Notes: generated by a model from the letters alone, not told the origin. Numbered from the stretch's first letter, positions 10,386-23,550 are shown. The stretch: 64,000 bases of DNA from Aplectana chamaeleonis (GCA_029168955.1 JAPDOI010000703.1:132001-196000), one strand, 5' to 3'. Program-made: numbers and translations.

Positions 10386-12223
10386 CGGCTTTGTGTTTAA
10401 ACCTGCTCTCCCAATTTTTTCCAGCTTCATCCACTTATTACTAATCACGCCTCATCATACATACACTGGCACGGGTACCAGCTAAGTTCTTTCGAAGACT
10501 CTTAAGTAACCAAGAACGGCACATTTTTTTAGGTAATCGCTAAGCTAATGTTACTGGCGGCGGTTGGCTACTACCGGAGCCCAATGAGCTGAGAAGCTCT
10601 ACAGAAATTTCGCACTGCCCTTGTGACCGGTCTCTTCGGTTGGAGGAGGGAGGTTAGCGATCATGCAGTGATCAGCCGACACAACAGGGAGCAACAGACC
10701 GTAGCCCTCCGACGCCTAAGGGATTATTGTATGATGTCGCTTCAGATAGACTGATTGCGGTAGGAGGGCAGAGCTACTGGGGAGTATCCGAGCGGTTGTA
10801 ATAGTGTGAGAGGTGGGATCGTTTCGGTTCGCGTCCAGCCACCGCTGCACCCACGAGACCTGAGCGGAATAATATTTTTAGAAGAGCCAGCCAAATCAGC
10901 TTAGGTTGGAACGTCGCGTCACAAAGTCACCGATACATTTCTCAATCTTTTTCTATCTTCCACTGACCGTTATCAGTCAGCTGGCTGGCATCCAATTTCC
11001 TAGCAGAAATCTTTTGATTTTGCCTTGTGTTCTCTGTTGCTGATTCCGGAAAAGAATGGAGCAAATGTCGTCCACATCGAGAAGATCACCGATGAAGATG
11101 GATCATCAAAGGTATCAAAGGTAAGGTGAGGTTTGTGTTTTCTTTAGCTTGATAAATGGGATCGCGAGGCTTGAGTGGAGCTCGGAATGTCAGGCGAGTC
11201 TTAGGAAACGAATCTTCGGCTAAAAAATAAAGCAAAGCTTCTCAGTTTGTTCTGAAGAGGAAACTGCCCCGAACTCAGTTTACCGTCTCTAGACCATCAC
11301 AAAAAGATTTCGTATTCAAGACAAATAGGTAATTTAAAAAAATCTTATCGAGAGTTGGTCATTCGCTCAGTAAGGGTCACTAGAAATGATCACTGATGTA
11401 CGAGGGTGCAGTTGAGATGAGCTTAGCCGTAGCAAGCAACAGATTTACAAACCACTGCAGTGTTAGGCTCCGTCCATAGCAGACGACCACCGGCAAAGCG
11501 TCATGGCGTCGGAGCGTCATGCGCCTAGCGCTGAAACGCTGACGCATGACGCTCGACGGCTGGCGCATTCAATGTGTCGCACGTGGTTAACGATGGTATC
11601 GATGATATTAGTGACAGACGCTACTGCCGCTATGACTCCACCGTCAGCGACAGGCCGGCCCCAGTGGTCGTTGGGTAGTCAGATCAATAACGAATTTTAA
11701 AGATGCAAACCCCCAGCGGGAGCTATTGTATGTATGGTTTCCCCTTTCGTTTTAGTCTGACGCATGGATCAGGCGGCTGGCCGTGCGGGGTTGGCGGCCT
11801 CATTGGAGAATGGGGTTTCGACTCGCGCAGGGTGATCTACCGTGGCAGCCCCGTCCATTCATTAGACTAAAATTATTTCGCGAACTCTACAAGAATTTAA
11901 AGGAATTATTGTTTATCTCTTGCATATTACCGCACCTGATTTTAGTCGCACTGGGACGGTGCTTTTCCATTATCTACTGAAAGCGCCTGGAATGCAAGGT
12001 AGCTCTGACGGAAATATGCTTGTCGTTTATTTGCTCTCTTTCCCAGAAATACTCAAATGAAATGCTATAATTTCTGCACATCAGTGCCTCCTTGACAAGC
12101 ATAGTAATGCGTTCTATCAGTACCTGCAAGCGCATTTAGGACAGAGACCTAAGAACAAAACGGATTTCTGGCTCAATTCTGTAACACTGCACGATGAATT
12201 CTGAGAGAGGAAAACTTGCATAC
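10386..12223. other. No gene seen between RTE remnant and serpin A
   Basis: I searched this stretch for the missing serpin A exons 8 and 9 (KMKIE-type exon and hinge/signature exon) and did not recognise them. A palindromic GC-rich patch with GCGTCATGGCGTC/GACGCATGACGC lies at about 11500-11560. No other structure stands out. Confidence 0.5.
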
Positions 12224-12707
12224 CTTCACTAAGGTCCAGTCCAACTTTGAAAGTAAAGTCTGTATTTTCTCTCCATTCAGCTTTGAGCGGAGTGCAAATA
12301 GGCCAAACCTGAAACAGTAACTGCTCCGCTAAATCAATAACTGTGATATACTATATGACCTGTTTTTTGGTAGAAAAATGTTGAGTGCATAGGTATTATC
12401 CAAGTATTGCAGTGACAAGACTTGCACGTCTTCGTCTTCTGCATATAGTCGATGTGAATACAAATCATTCATGAACTCAATCTGAATATTTTCAATGATA
12501 TAACTATTATTCAAGAAGCGGGAGGCACTGCTTTGGTGCAAGTTCGCAGCTACTACTTATGTAGAAGAGAAGTTTCTTAAGGATTACTCACTTTTCTGTC
12601 ATTAATCTGAGGAGAAAAAAAATGGTAGTACAAGTTGTAATCCGGGTCAAATTTGTTCTCCCACTCAGCGGCAAAGTAAATAGCGTTGACAATGAAAGAG
12701 AAAGCAT
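12224..12707 (-). CDS. Serpin A exons 5-7
   Basis: Exon 5 (12707-12592) carries the shutter-region motif FIVNAIYFAAEW and is fully open, unlike the same exon in serpins B and C. Exon 6 (12481-12360) encodes IEFMNDLYSHRLYAEDEDVQ... to NIFLPKN. Exon 7 (12308-12224) encodes FGLFALRSKLNGEKIQ, the helix typical of nematode serpins after the LPK motif. Exon sizes 116, 122 and 85 nt equal those of the paralogues. A canonical GTATGC donor follows exon 7, so at least one further exon is expected to the left. Confidence 0.82.
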
Positions 12708-15700
12708 CTGCAAATAGAATATTCACCTCATTTGCGATGATCCAACCGCGATTTGACTGAAAAGGAGAATGTTCCTAGTGGTAAGCGCATCTGCCAAAAC
12801 GATTAGTATTGTTAGTATCTCTTGTAGCTCAATAGTAAAACTGCGCCATATTCCGCCCCTAGCTGCAGGATCCAAGAAGTTATAGGCGTTTTCCAAGCCT
12901 CGCCAAAAGGTTTCTTTCTACCTTTCTACCAATTTCTACCGAAAGACAGGTCTACCATGAGACATTTTTTTAGCGTTTTAAAAAAATTCTCGAATATAGC
13001 TAAAAACTTGTATGTAGGAGTAATCTAGGTGTGTGAAAACTAAACTAAAGCCCGTTTTTTTTTTCAAAATTCTGAAGTTTAGCGTAGGTTAGGGTTGGTA
13101 ACATGTCATTTAGGGGGCAGACCTACCTTAGTGCTTTGAGAATTGACGAACGGACGTTAAACTCTTATTCACCACCCCGAATAACCCCCGTATACAAATT
13201 TTGAGTCAAATCTACGACTATGACCAGACTAGCGTATACCCACCGTAAGCGTATACCCATCTACCGTAATTTCTTAAAAATCTATAAACGGACTACAGAT
13301 TTGTGTTTAGCACTCCAAAAAACCCATAGAAGAACATTTGAAGACATGCCTATCGTAGTGTTCCGGAAATACAGAGAACCCTTCAGAGAAGATTTTAGGT
13401 CAAATCTGGAACATTTTTCTGAAACGCTTCCAGAGCCCTCTAATTGATATAAATAAACGCCAAATTCGAAAATTCGTCGTCCAAAACGCTATCAGTCTGC
13501 GCAAAGTTTGCAAAATGTGCTTCCAACCAAACTTTGATTAGAGAAGTTCTTTTGGGGGCTAAACTCGATTATGTGGTCCGTTTCCAGATTTTCCGAAGAC
13601 TAATGTGCGTTTCGGAAGGTACAAAAAGAACAAAAAACGACAGTTCTGAGCTTGTAACTTCTTGGAACTTGTAGCTCGGGGCTGGATACTGCGCAGTTTT
13701 ACTATGGAGTCTCATGAGAAACCAACAGTACATGTATATTTTGCAGATGCGTTTACCGGCACAAACATTTCCGCTGTGAGCAGCCCGAAGACATGCTTTC
13801 ATTCCAACCTTCTTCTGAGTTGGGCACCACTAGGGGCTGAGGTTCAGAGAATGGAGACGGGAAAGAGGCAGGAGACTCGTGCTTTTAATCTGATTTTTTT
13901 TTGTGTAAACGATTAAACTGGGCCGTTGTGCTTGGAGAATAGGGGGAATTTGAGTGCCCACTCGGTAGCTCAACTTTATTAGCACGTCTAAACCTTTGTT
14001 AAATAAAACTCCAGACATGATTCGACTCCAACTTCTTCAAGTGGAACCAGGCCATGATTAGGTAGAAGAGTAGTCACATTGTCTTCTCCTAACAAAAACG
14101 ATGCATTCGATGCGATTTAGCGTCGACGGTGCGCTGTCGGACGCAAAGTATGGCTGGAATCTGGTAGTTCGGACTAGCTCCCTCATGTTGAGCCGGTCGA
14201 AGTAGAGCTCATCGGGCTCATCATGTCAAAATCTTGTTATCACTTTTACATTTCTAAAAGTTTAGCTTCCTGGCAAAATCAATGGTTCCGCAGAACAAAT
14301 TAAAGTATTGAAAAAAAAAGACGGAAAATGGGAAATGTAGGGAAGTGATTAAATTAGGATTTGCAGGTCAATCATAGACCAAGCACTTATAAGTACCGAC
14401 AAACGAGGGATACGAATTTACAAGATTCTCCGTTAAACCTATCAAAGCATAATCAAGCGCGCGTCGGATTTGAGGGATACGTTCACCTACATAGCTTGAC
14501 CTGTGTTGATTGTCGTATAACAGCTTCAATAAAATGTTATACGGTTTTCGTAGCTCGCTTGATTTTGCTTTGATATGTTTAACGAAGAAGCTTGTAAAAT
14601 TGTGTCCCTCGTGTGTAGCTACCTATCGTTAATTAACCTGTGATTGACCGCCAAATGCTAATTTAGTCACCCCTTTACATTTCCCAATTTTTTTCAATAC
14701 TTCAATTTATTCTGCGCCAAATCATTTTTATTATATATTTCAAGACACTTTTTTCGATTTTTAACTCGCAATTTCTCGGTTCAATTATTTTCTCAAAGGT
14801 TGCCTTTCTTTCTTGATTTCACCCTTAGGATGTTTTGAAAGTTCTAACATCGCTTTGAGTTTACATTGTTTTAAATGAGACCTTGAGGGGCAGCAAACGC
14901 TTTGAACATGTATGCGTTTCCCCCTATAAAATGAGAAAATTATACAATTTCTACGGCACACCTTTAGAGCGCCCTGTGTACTCCCACTAAGGTCGCGCGC
15001 ACTTTCCAGGTCGTTCGGCGCAGTCCCTCCTGAGTCCACACACTTTCTAAAGCGTCTGGCTCACTCTCACTTGGATCCCACACGATTTCTACAGCGTCCG
15101 GCGCGTTCCCTTTGGGATACGGCACCCTTCTACAGTCTCTAGCACAATCCAACTTGGGTTCCTCACACTTTCTACGGCATCCGGCACACTCCCACTGGAG
15201 TCGTGCACTTCTTGTGAGTCTCCGGCGCACTCCCACTGTGGTTCCCTGCACTTCATACGGAGTCTGGCAAGCTCTCACCGTTTTCCCGTACACCTTCTAA
15301 GAAAAGTGCTTACAAGGTCTCGCCGTAGAGCGTGAGACCAGAACCGTCTCAAAAGTTGCACAATTCTAGGCAGAGGCCAATCAGTAACGGTGTTGGTTTT
15401 CATGAGTTCACTCTCAAGGATGAGTGAACGTCGGGTGGCATATAATAGCATGTTTACATGTTTTGTCTGTTTTCGACCCCAATTTTGAAGTTCTGCTAAA
15501 ATTGAGCTTTGAACTCCAAAATTGAATAGGAGCTAGCTGCATCAATTTCCAGCTTCCTGCCGAAAAATTCGCTTTCTAGCTCAACGGGATGTGCTCCTCC
15601 GAGATCGTGAACGCCAACTGAAAAAAAGAAGGAGATTAGCAATTTTTCGACCAAATCCGCGTGGTTTTCTCAATTTTTCTCGAGAGTCTGCGAACCATCC

Positions 15701-18077
15701 CAAACCATTTTTGGGTGTGTACACCATCTTTTTGCACTCTTCCGATTGGGAGAAGAACCGCATCCCGCCGTTCACAGTGTACGCTAATTTTGGAACCGCA
15801 GGGCTGCGCATGGGCGAGTAAAAGTCAAATATGGTGCGCGCTTAGTGCGCACCACAATATTTTGTCATGACCGACCGCTCCGTTGCTTGTCCCCGACTCA
15901 TCCGAGCGGCTTTGACTGTATGAGGAGAGGAGCGTCTGTAAAAGGCCTATACAAAAGCAGGTTATTTATTTTGCTACCGCCTAGTGACGAACAAATGTCA
16001 ATTTCATTCAAGGGCACTGAAATAATGCCTCTAAACGAGTGCTGTTGAGGCCTTGAATGTAGAGCATCAACACGTTGATTCTCAAAAAAGAGCGTTGGAA
16101 ATCAAAGCTCTGTTACGATTTATTCTTTGTTGATAGCTATACGTTGAACAAAAAACGAAAAAACGATTTTCAGTTGCGCGCCATTCTATCTGGGGCGTGC
16201 ACAGTATACGGTGACGCCATGTCGTAATAGATCCTAACATGCATTCCCTCATTTTGGGCGCTGCCGTGAATGGGTAATCGCCCTGGAGCAATGGCGCACT
16301 AACGGTTTTTTTTTTGAAAACGAGCACCAAACGAATAATCGGAAAACGCGCAAATCGTTGTTAGTCCGATTCGTTGGTTGTGATAAAATATTTTCCATCA
16401 CATTACGTTTTAGCGTACGCAGAGCATAAGGCTTTCAGACTTTTTGCTGAATCGGTGCCAGACAATAGTTAGCCAAGCGAAACAAGGAAAGCGCAGAAAA
16501 AACCCTGAGCTGTGTCACACCTTCGCACAAATCACGCCCTCCATATTTTGATGTACCGGTGCGAACAACCCGATATCATGACGTCTGTTTGATCTTGAGA
16601 TGACTGTGGCTGGTAGTATGTAAACCATCAAATCTCGCTTCGGACTGATTGTTCCATTTGATTCAAGTTTGGTACAGGCAATAGTGCTTTGAAAAAAATC
16701 GATGCCGAAATAAATGAGTGTGCTCATGAGAAATGTTCGACAGCATGTTTAGTTAAAGGCAGTGTTCACGATAAAAGTCGTGTTTCTGTTTTTCCGCCTA
16801 TCTTGAAAACGGTCCCATGCTGATTCCAATACTGTCTCTGGAATCGTACGAGACCCCCTGGAAACGGAGTTATGGCCCTTCGAAATTCAACAAGGAAAGA
16901 ATTGTGGACGAGTTGTCCGAGGCTTGTAACTCCCGTTTTTTGCAGCCGATGTGTGCGAGCTGACCTGAGTAAGGAGAGACGTTGAGAATCAAGGAAAGAA
17001 CGGGGCTTTTGATCGGGAACCATCGCTCATTTAACCATGAATTCAGGGGAACTGTTATAGGACGTGGGCGGAGTGGCCCAATGGGTTGACCGGCCCACGA
17101 GATTTTCACCCACTCACCGGCCGTCTTTAGTCGCACTTCCATTCTTAATTTTCTTATAGGGACCCAAAGCTTACATTTTACCCAAAAAAAGGGAAACTTT
17201 TTTTTGTTAACACTGTCTTTAAAGAAGGGAAAACTGGTCTCAGATAACGCAATAAGGAACAGCGCCAGGTGATCACTAATCTCAGAACCAGCTAAGACTA
17301 TGTAGAAGATTTCAGTCCGTCATAAAACAAGATAGACATAGATGACATAGCGTGAGGCCGGCGGATAGGAATCAAGCAACTCGGAAAGGATCAGTGTGGT
17401 TCTTTTTGGAAAGCTTGCTAGGTTACTCAGAGGTGGGTAAAAAGCTAGGAAAATTCACCTTTAACCATGTCCGGTGATAGCATATCTCCAATATTACCTT
17501 CAGTATTGTGTCTTGTGTAGTTGTTGATATGCTGTAATACTTCAGTATACTGCTAAGAGTTCGATGAATACCAAATGAATTCACCTCGGCTGTTTCTTCT
17601 ATATTTTCGAAATCAAGAGCCTCCACTTTTGCGCCGTACATCTCCGTTATGAGGTTATGGTAAGCCTCCTCAATCCGATAATTGAAGCTGTAACTTCGAT
17701 AGGCGTTTTTCGCAGAGGGAATCATGTCGAGAGGCTTCAAAAACTACAGACTCCATGAAAAATCCATTTGCAATACTGCTGTTCACTCCACTTGTTGCGT
17801 TTCCGATGTCATGTACCAGTTTTGAGTAGTAGTCTACGATTTCTTCTTCCGACGCTCCTGTGAATGAATAAACTTGAACATTTTTGAGAGGGATCATTGA
17901 GTTCAAACCTTTCGAAATAACGCTGTCAATCTCCGCCTTGGTCTTGCCTCTCGCCCCAGCTTGAACCATTGCCAAAGCGAAGATCACGGAAACCGGAGAA
18001 ACGATCAGTGACTCGGTTGCCGGAACACAACGGATCAGGTCTAGTCCAAAGTCTGTTTGCACAGTTGGAAAGTCCAT
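12224..18077 (-). CDS. Serpin A, partial (exons 1-7 of 9)
   Basis: This is a serine protease inhibitor of the serpin family; such proteins trap target proteases by irreversible insertion of the cleaved reactive loop into a beta sheet. Seven exons can be placed by GT-AG sites and by comparison with the two paralogues in the window: 18077-17909, 17857-17752, 17687-17585, 17531-17459, 12707-12592, 12481-12360 and 12308-12224. All are open and in phase. The two last exons (core strands, reactive loop, C-terminal signature) were not found between 1 and 12223, so they lie beyond the left edge or are lost. Intron 4 is 4.75 kb and packed with repeats. No signal peptide is visible, which suggests an intracellular or unconventionally secreted form. 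The start at 18077 gives MDFPTVQTDFG, matching the paralogues; an in-frame Met at 18110 lies upstream of a possible acceptor. Confidence 0.8.
13040..13640. repeat. Dispersed repeat shared with 45350-46700
   Basis: Stretches such as TAGGTTAGGGTTGGTAAC, ACCCCGAATAACCCCC, AACGCTATCAGTCTGC and TTTCGGAAGGTAC recur in the same order at 45380-45540 and 46460-46690. The second copy is split by a TTAA-family element. The family type is unknown. It lies in intron 4 of serpin A. Confidence 0.65.
14245..14735. repeat. Large foldback element, copy 1
   Basis: Arms of about 170 bp (14300-14470 and 14530-14710) are inverted copies. They include CGTTAAACCTATCAAAGC and its complement and both end near AAGTATTGAAAAAAA. 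Related palindromes are at 32290-32850 and 42005-42540. It lies in serpin A intron 4. Confidence 0.7.
15480..15865. repeat. Dispersed repeat ending in GGTGCGCGC hairpin, copy 1
   Basis: Similar to 43150-43515 across AATTGAATAGGAGC.A.CTGC, GAAAAAAA.AAGGAGAT and the end ATGGTGCGCGCTTAGTGCGC. The terminal GC palindrome is followed by ACCACAATAT in both copies. Neither has the CTRR end expected of a Helitron, so the class stays open. Confidence 0.65.
16757..17218. mobile_element. TTAA-family element in serpin A intron 4
   Basis: AGGCAGTGTTCACGATAAAA follows TTAA (16753-16756) and AACACTGTCT precedes TTAA (17219-17222). The body contains GGACGAGTTGTCCGAGGCTT. It lies just downstream of exon 4. 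Confidence 0.82.
17459..18077 (-). CDS. Serpin A exons 1-4
   Basis: Exon 1 (18077-17909) encodes the helix A/B region with the conserved stretch LIVSPVSVIFALAMVQAGA. Exon 2 (17857-17752) encodes the EEEIVDYYSKL segment and ends in SSIANGFFM, the strand that precedes helix F. Exon 3 (17687-17585) and exon 4 (17531-17459, HINNYTRHNTEGNIGDML) complete the N-terminal half. Donors and acceptors are canonical. Intron 1 is only 51 nt (17858-17908), a multiple of three without a stop codon, so retention would keep the frame. Exon 4 read in the neighbouring frame is also open, which can mislead gene finders. Confidence 0.8.
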
Positions 18078-18733
18078 AACCGCTATTCTAGAAGCAACAC
18101 TTTGGAGCATATGTAATAAGATATGAACGTTAGCCCACAGTGTTGCACCGGTGGTGATCAGTGTGCACGATTGAAATGAAAGATTAGCGAATTAATGTTT
18201 ATTACACATGAAATAATGCGGAGGAAAGCGTCGTGAAAGTCGAAGAAGACGAGTATTGTCTTGGCCCAAAAACCTCTTGTGTGGCCGCCGGTGTTACGGT
18301 ACGTCGCCATGGGCGGTAATAAATTCCGGCGGCAAATGCAATCGTTTGAATCTATTCAGTCATGCGTGGCGCGACACACAGCCCAAAGGCAAAGCAACAG
18401 CGTATATCTGACACCATTAGCAAGCTTTTGAAAACAAAAAGAAGAAATGCAATGGCTGGCAAGGCAAAATGAGGTTTCTTGCATGATACTTCATATCACT
18501 CATGATGAAAGCATTTGTGACTTCGCCAAAGTCTTTGATTTCGAAGAGTTGTAGACCGGAAACCGTAGGTTAACCCATTCACGCCCCTGTGCCCAACAGA
18601 CTTCCTGTTCGTGTTTCAGCGCCTCAAATTACCCACCGTTTATGACACTAAAATGGTGTTATTTATGGTAAACGGAAGGCAGTGATTAAAAAGCATCTGA
18701 ACCTGGAGGTATGAACTCTAAAATCTTTCTCAA

Positions 18734-19195
18734 AGGCACCGTTCGCGCTGGAAACCACACTCCATTTTTCAGGCTCAATTTCATGAATAAGTCAGGTATA
18801 GGCCACACAGGCAAACTTCGGAGCGTCAAAAACGTAGGGTCATAGGGTTGAAAGGGTTTAAAGCTGAGGGTGCGCAACCAGTTCTCACCAGTCATCTACC
18901 ACTTTTTCATAGAATGTTTTTTTCATGACCGTCAAACAATATGAAAAACAGTTACGGCACAAGCCCCACATGCAGAAAAACTTCGAAAATGACAGAGACG
19001 AGGTCTCCAAATAGAAAAACTTCAAAAACGATTTAGGCGCAAAATCAAAATTCAATTTTCCAGTGTGCTCAGGCTGACTTTCCCTTACGAATAAAAGTTT
19101 TTCATGAGCACTTGCAATATTTTCGTTCACTAGGGAGGACAAGCTACACAAAGACATGCAAAATTAATATACGGTTTTCTGCGCATACGATGCCT
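18734..19195. mobile_element. TTAA-family element upstream of serpin A
   Basis: AGGCACCGTTCGCGCTGGAA follows TCAA and ACGGTTTTCTGCGCATACG to GATGCCT precedes TTGA. It is a close relative of 269-727. It lies about 660 bp 5' of the serpin A start codon. Confidence 0.75.
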
Positions 19196-19689
19196 TTGAA
19201 GGAATCGCCTCAAGCCAGTTTGCCTTCAGCGGCTATAAAAACCTTCGCACCATTCAACATCACTTGATATCTAATGGCTCAGAGAGGAGCTGAGAAAAAT
19301 CAGCAAGGAATGTGGACCAAAATTTTTTTTGGCTCATTTTTGTTAAATTTTCCTTCTTCAGCGAATCTCGAAATTATTCGCTGTTCTCAAATACCAGTAG
19401 CTGATCGTTAATTCGAGAGGAGAGGAGAGGGAAGAAGAGATGTGACTGCTAGCCGAGGCTCTGAGTCTTGACGGTGGAGGACGCAGCCAACTAACTACGC
19501 AAGGTAAGCGAATGTGTCCGAGTTGTTATTGCGTCGTCTCCGAGGTAGTTGTTCTGCGTGATCCACAACGTACAGTACATGCGTGTAAATATTTGACCCC
19601 AGCACAATGGCCGTGCGATAGCTAAACTTAATTAGGGCTCTAATTCGCCATGTTATCGTTTTCAGTTTTCACTCGAATGTAAAGGCCAT

Positions 19690-21900
19690 GTCTGGCTCTG
19701 CCCGTAGTAATGACTTTTCTACTTCTTCTGTTTGCGTTTTCTCTGGCGTTGGTACTATTTTACACAATGTACAGTACATGCGATCGAATGGTCCACTTTA
19801 TTACATTTGCCATGCAATATCTGAGAGTTGTTAAAGTGTTTTCGCCTCCAGTCGCCACTCAAGTGTCTAGTGCATGTCTGGGGCAGCATGTTATGACATC
19901 CTTTTATAATGCGTCGAAGTGGATGGTAGAAGATGCTGCTCAGAGATTTTGACGTGACTGAAGAAACACGGCCCTTTCTCGGGGCGCACTACCCTAAAGA
20001 AGTCGCCACTCTTAGACGTGCATTACCCCACGTCAGCGGTATCGAGCGAACTTCTCTTCGCATCGCGCGCTATTTCTCTTTCCTTTGCGGCCGTTAGCGA
20101 AGTCACCACCTGTTTCTTGCAGTCAGCCACCTCGCGAAAAACGATCACTGATGCCTGGTGGCTGACTATACTGGTCATTAACTTGGGCGCCGCGTGTGCG
20201 TATCTATGCCGGCGTGTTCACATTGATAGTCGATGAGTGATTGACACAGTCACCACGCAGTGACAGCCGGTAGCTCCCATTTTCCGGGGGATTGCTACTG
20301 GCCCAGGGGACGAAGGTTGGCATGATCTGTGACTTCGGTTCTTTTGGTTCACTTCTGGGAGAATCCTTCTCTGTAGATTGAAATGGGGTTTGGGAGGGTA
20401 GTTTCATGGATCTAACTTCAAGTTTCCCAGGCTGCGCAGAAGGGGAAAGTCGTCGAAACGTGAGCCAAATAAATAGATCATAACGATCTTTGTCTCGCTT
20501 CAACCACGCAATACCACATGTATATCCTATTTATTATAGTGGCATTTTCTTCGGTCTTGGTCCTGTGTTTCACAATGTACTCCGCTCTCGAATTTATTCC
20601 GTCTGTCACACAGGAGATGATCTTAAAAAGGGCCCTAACTTGTCATGTTATCGTTTCTAGTTGTCACTCATATGTAAACTGCATGTGTGGGCAGCGTTGA
20701 CCTTTCACAATGCGTCGAAGTGGTTAACGATGGATGTCTATCGGAGTTTCCGACGTTATCGGGTGACAGATTTCAGCACGGTTGACGAATGTATCACAGT
20801 TTTTATGATTACGTTTTCTTCGGTCTTGGTACTGTGCTACACGATATACAGTCTGCAGCCTTAAAATTGAACCGAAATGGAGTTTGTTTTTTCTGCACAT
20901 TCCTGTCAACTTTTGCCCTTTTGAAAATCAGCTGAAAGAAAGATGAAAATGATTTGGAGGGAGGTCATGGGTCAACACAGCTATTCGTAGCGATCGTCTC
21001 TTCATTTCTCATGCGTCGATTGGTTGAATGCGGTCTGAAAACGAAGAAAAAGGGGTCCGGAAGAGCAATGTTTAATAACTCTTTCTTTTTGTTCTTTCAA
21101 CGTGGCTGTTGTGTAGAGTACTAGAGCTTCCATTACATACTGAAACGCAGAAACGAATTTCCTCGCAAAAGATGCCTTTAGTGCAGAAATGAATTTCATC
21201 GCGAGCGATACCCTACCGTGTCGTGTAGTCGTCTCCAATCGCCACATGAATGTCTAGTGCATGTCTGGAGCGAGAAAACCTAAACAGGCAGGAGCGACTG
21301 TTTATCCATACGTGTTCCATCTCATCGTTATGCCGGTGGGAAAGCTCTACGAGTTTCAGCAAGTTTCAACTTGCCAACTTCCTGCGTATTCAGTGCTAAA
21401 AACGATGGGATAAACGGTCGCTGCTGCCTGTTTAGGCGGCCCCGTCTGGAGCAGCCTGCTATGACAACCTTTTGTAATTCGTCAATGTGGACGGTAAAAT
21501 ACGCTGCTTAGAGTTTTTGACGTGACTGAACAGAGCACGGTTTGCGAATTCATATTTCCACGTTATTATAAAAGGCATTTTCTTCAGTCGTCGTTCTGCA
21601 CTTCACAATGCATCTGCATTCGAACGTATTTCCGGCTTGAATTTATCAGCCACAATGCGTCGAAGTGGTTAACGATGGATGTCTACCGGAGTTTCGGACG
21701 TTATCAGTTGACAGATTTCAGCCGTGTTGAACAATGTGTCCCACTTTAATGATTGCAATTTTTTCCGGTGTTGGTACTGTGTTACACAATTTACAGTATA
21801 TGCGATTGAATGACACGCTTCAGTACATCTGTCATGCAATGACTATGTAAAAGGGCTAGGCTACCGATTCATCAAGTTATTGTTTCTAGTCCTCACTCGA
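19690..21900 (+). repeat. Three diverged copies of a 250-350-bp segment
   Basis: Copies near 19700-19950, 20515-20865 and 21560-21900 share CACAATGCGTCGAAGTGG, CGATGGATGTCTA and GTCTTGGTACTGTG-like words. Each can encode a short hydrophobic stretch of the type FSSVLVLCYTIYS. A fragment (ATGGATGTTATTCGGAGTC) recurs at about 47350. No complete frame links the copies. They are either a decayed local gene-fragment family or a non-coding repeat. Confidence 0.5.
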
Positions 21901-23550
21901 ATGCATATGCGGGGTAGCCTACTGATGTGACCTTTCATTTGCTACTGAACGAACTTTGTGTATAGAATTGGGGACGCGTTGTCAACGGAAACTGTCATCG
22001 TGCAAAATGTTGCGATTTTAGTCAATTTTCACGGAAAATGAAATCCTTTCATTGAACCAAAATGGAAACATTCCAAGACGGGCACTATAGATGGAACGCT
22101 GAGCTCCAAGAAAAGTGTCAGTCATAAGGCGTCTGGTTTGCGTTTAGTCGTAGAACTTTTCAGTTGCGAAATCTCACACATACGCGTACGAAGTTTTTAT
22201 TAATATCACGCTGGCGCATATGAGAAACATTTCTCGTGGGATGCGCAGCCAAAGTTTTCAAGCATACGACAATGTTTCGATGTTATACACTCTATGTAAC
22301 AGTAAAACTCCATCAGCATTCCATTACTAACCGTTTCGTATTGGAGACAACCGTGACGATCCACTTCATCGAACCTGCTTGGCCGAGTCAGGTCCAGCCG
22401 AGCCAACGCGCCTTACGGCCAGCTCGACAGACCGAATCTACTCGTATCTCACCGCTTCCGGGTTCACTGCATTGATCCCGGTCAGCTCTATGGACCATTT
22501 ACCATCGTGACTATGTCGCGCATTCGTGTGTCATGAAAATATAACTCAATGTGTTGAGCCGACTGTAAACCGGGGACGTGCACGAATGAACGCATGACGG
22601 TCAGCTCTCTAATGTTCTTCACCTATGACAGCGATCTACCAGAACTGCTCCTGCAGAGATGCCATGCTCAATAGATTCACGCGATGATGATGTACGAAAA
22701 TGACTGACTTACAGCAATGGCTTCCTAGAACGATAGACGAGCTTGCGTGTTGGTCCAGAACAACGAGGTTTGTTACATGTCCTGAAAAAGGTTACTGTCA
22801 TGACTCTAGAAGGAGTCACTCTTAAAGGCATCGTACACGATGAAAACCATACTTGGGTTTTTGACCTTTTCGTGTTGTTACATGCCTATCGTGACTGAAG
22901 GTTGCAAAAAAACCCCTCAAAAACGTCAGTTTTGAAGGAAAACCCCATTTCAAGAAAGCTCAATACAAATTTGAAGTTCCCGCCGAAATCAATTCGGGAT
23001 AGTTGCGCGAAGTGCACAAGAAACACTTTTACGATTCGTTCCTTGGCGCAGAGTTGAAAGCAATTCACCGAGGACGCCATTCCGACGAGCGATTTTTTTT
23101 AACGAAACTAAAAAGGGTTACTAACACAAGACGTTGAAACTAGGACTTTTTCAGGCGTCACCGTCTACCGTAGCCCGACAATCGTGGCGGGACCAACTCG
23201 CACAAAAAGCGAAATAGGTGTTTGACGACATACATTTGCTTTTCAAAGATGATCGAGTTTCTTGCCCAGTTGAAATCACTAAGAAACAATCTTAATATAG
23301 AAATTGATAATCTGTGAAACTATGGAGGCAAGAATTGTCGTCCCCTACTAATGTATTCTAGTCATCGGCGCGGAACCTGGCTGATGGAGCACGGTATTGT
23401 CTACTTGCCTTAGTAGATTCTGGTCTTTGAAGGGGGGGATGTTGAAATTTTGGGGAACCACCAGGAAAGCATTAATCTCGGTCGATTAAGCTGAGTAAGA
23501 CGTAAGACATGCGATGAAATGAATCTATATAAGTGATGTATGTACAGTTC

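Noticed and set aside
10780..10860. Second tRNA-like stretch with GGTTCGCGTCC
   Set aside because: The D-arm and anticodon arm cannot be paired and the acceptor stem does not close.
12825..12895. tRNA-like start (GTAGCTCAATAGTAAAACTGC)
   Set aside because: No matching acceptor stem or T-loop with GTTCRANNC at the right distance; it lies next to serpin A exon 5.
17423..17531. SISTTTQDTILK-type peptide in serpin A
   Set aside because: This is the wrong frame of exon 4; the splice-consistent frame gives HINNYTRHNTEG.
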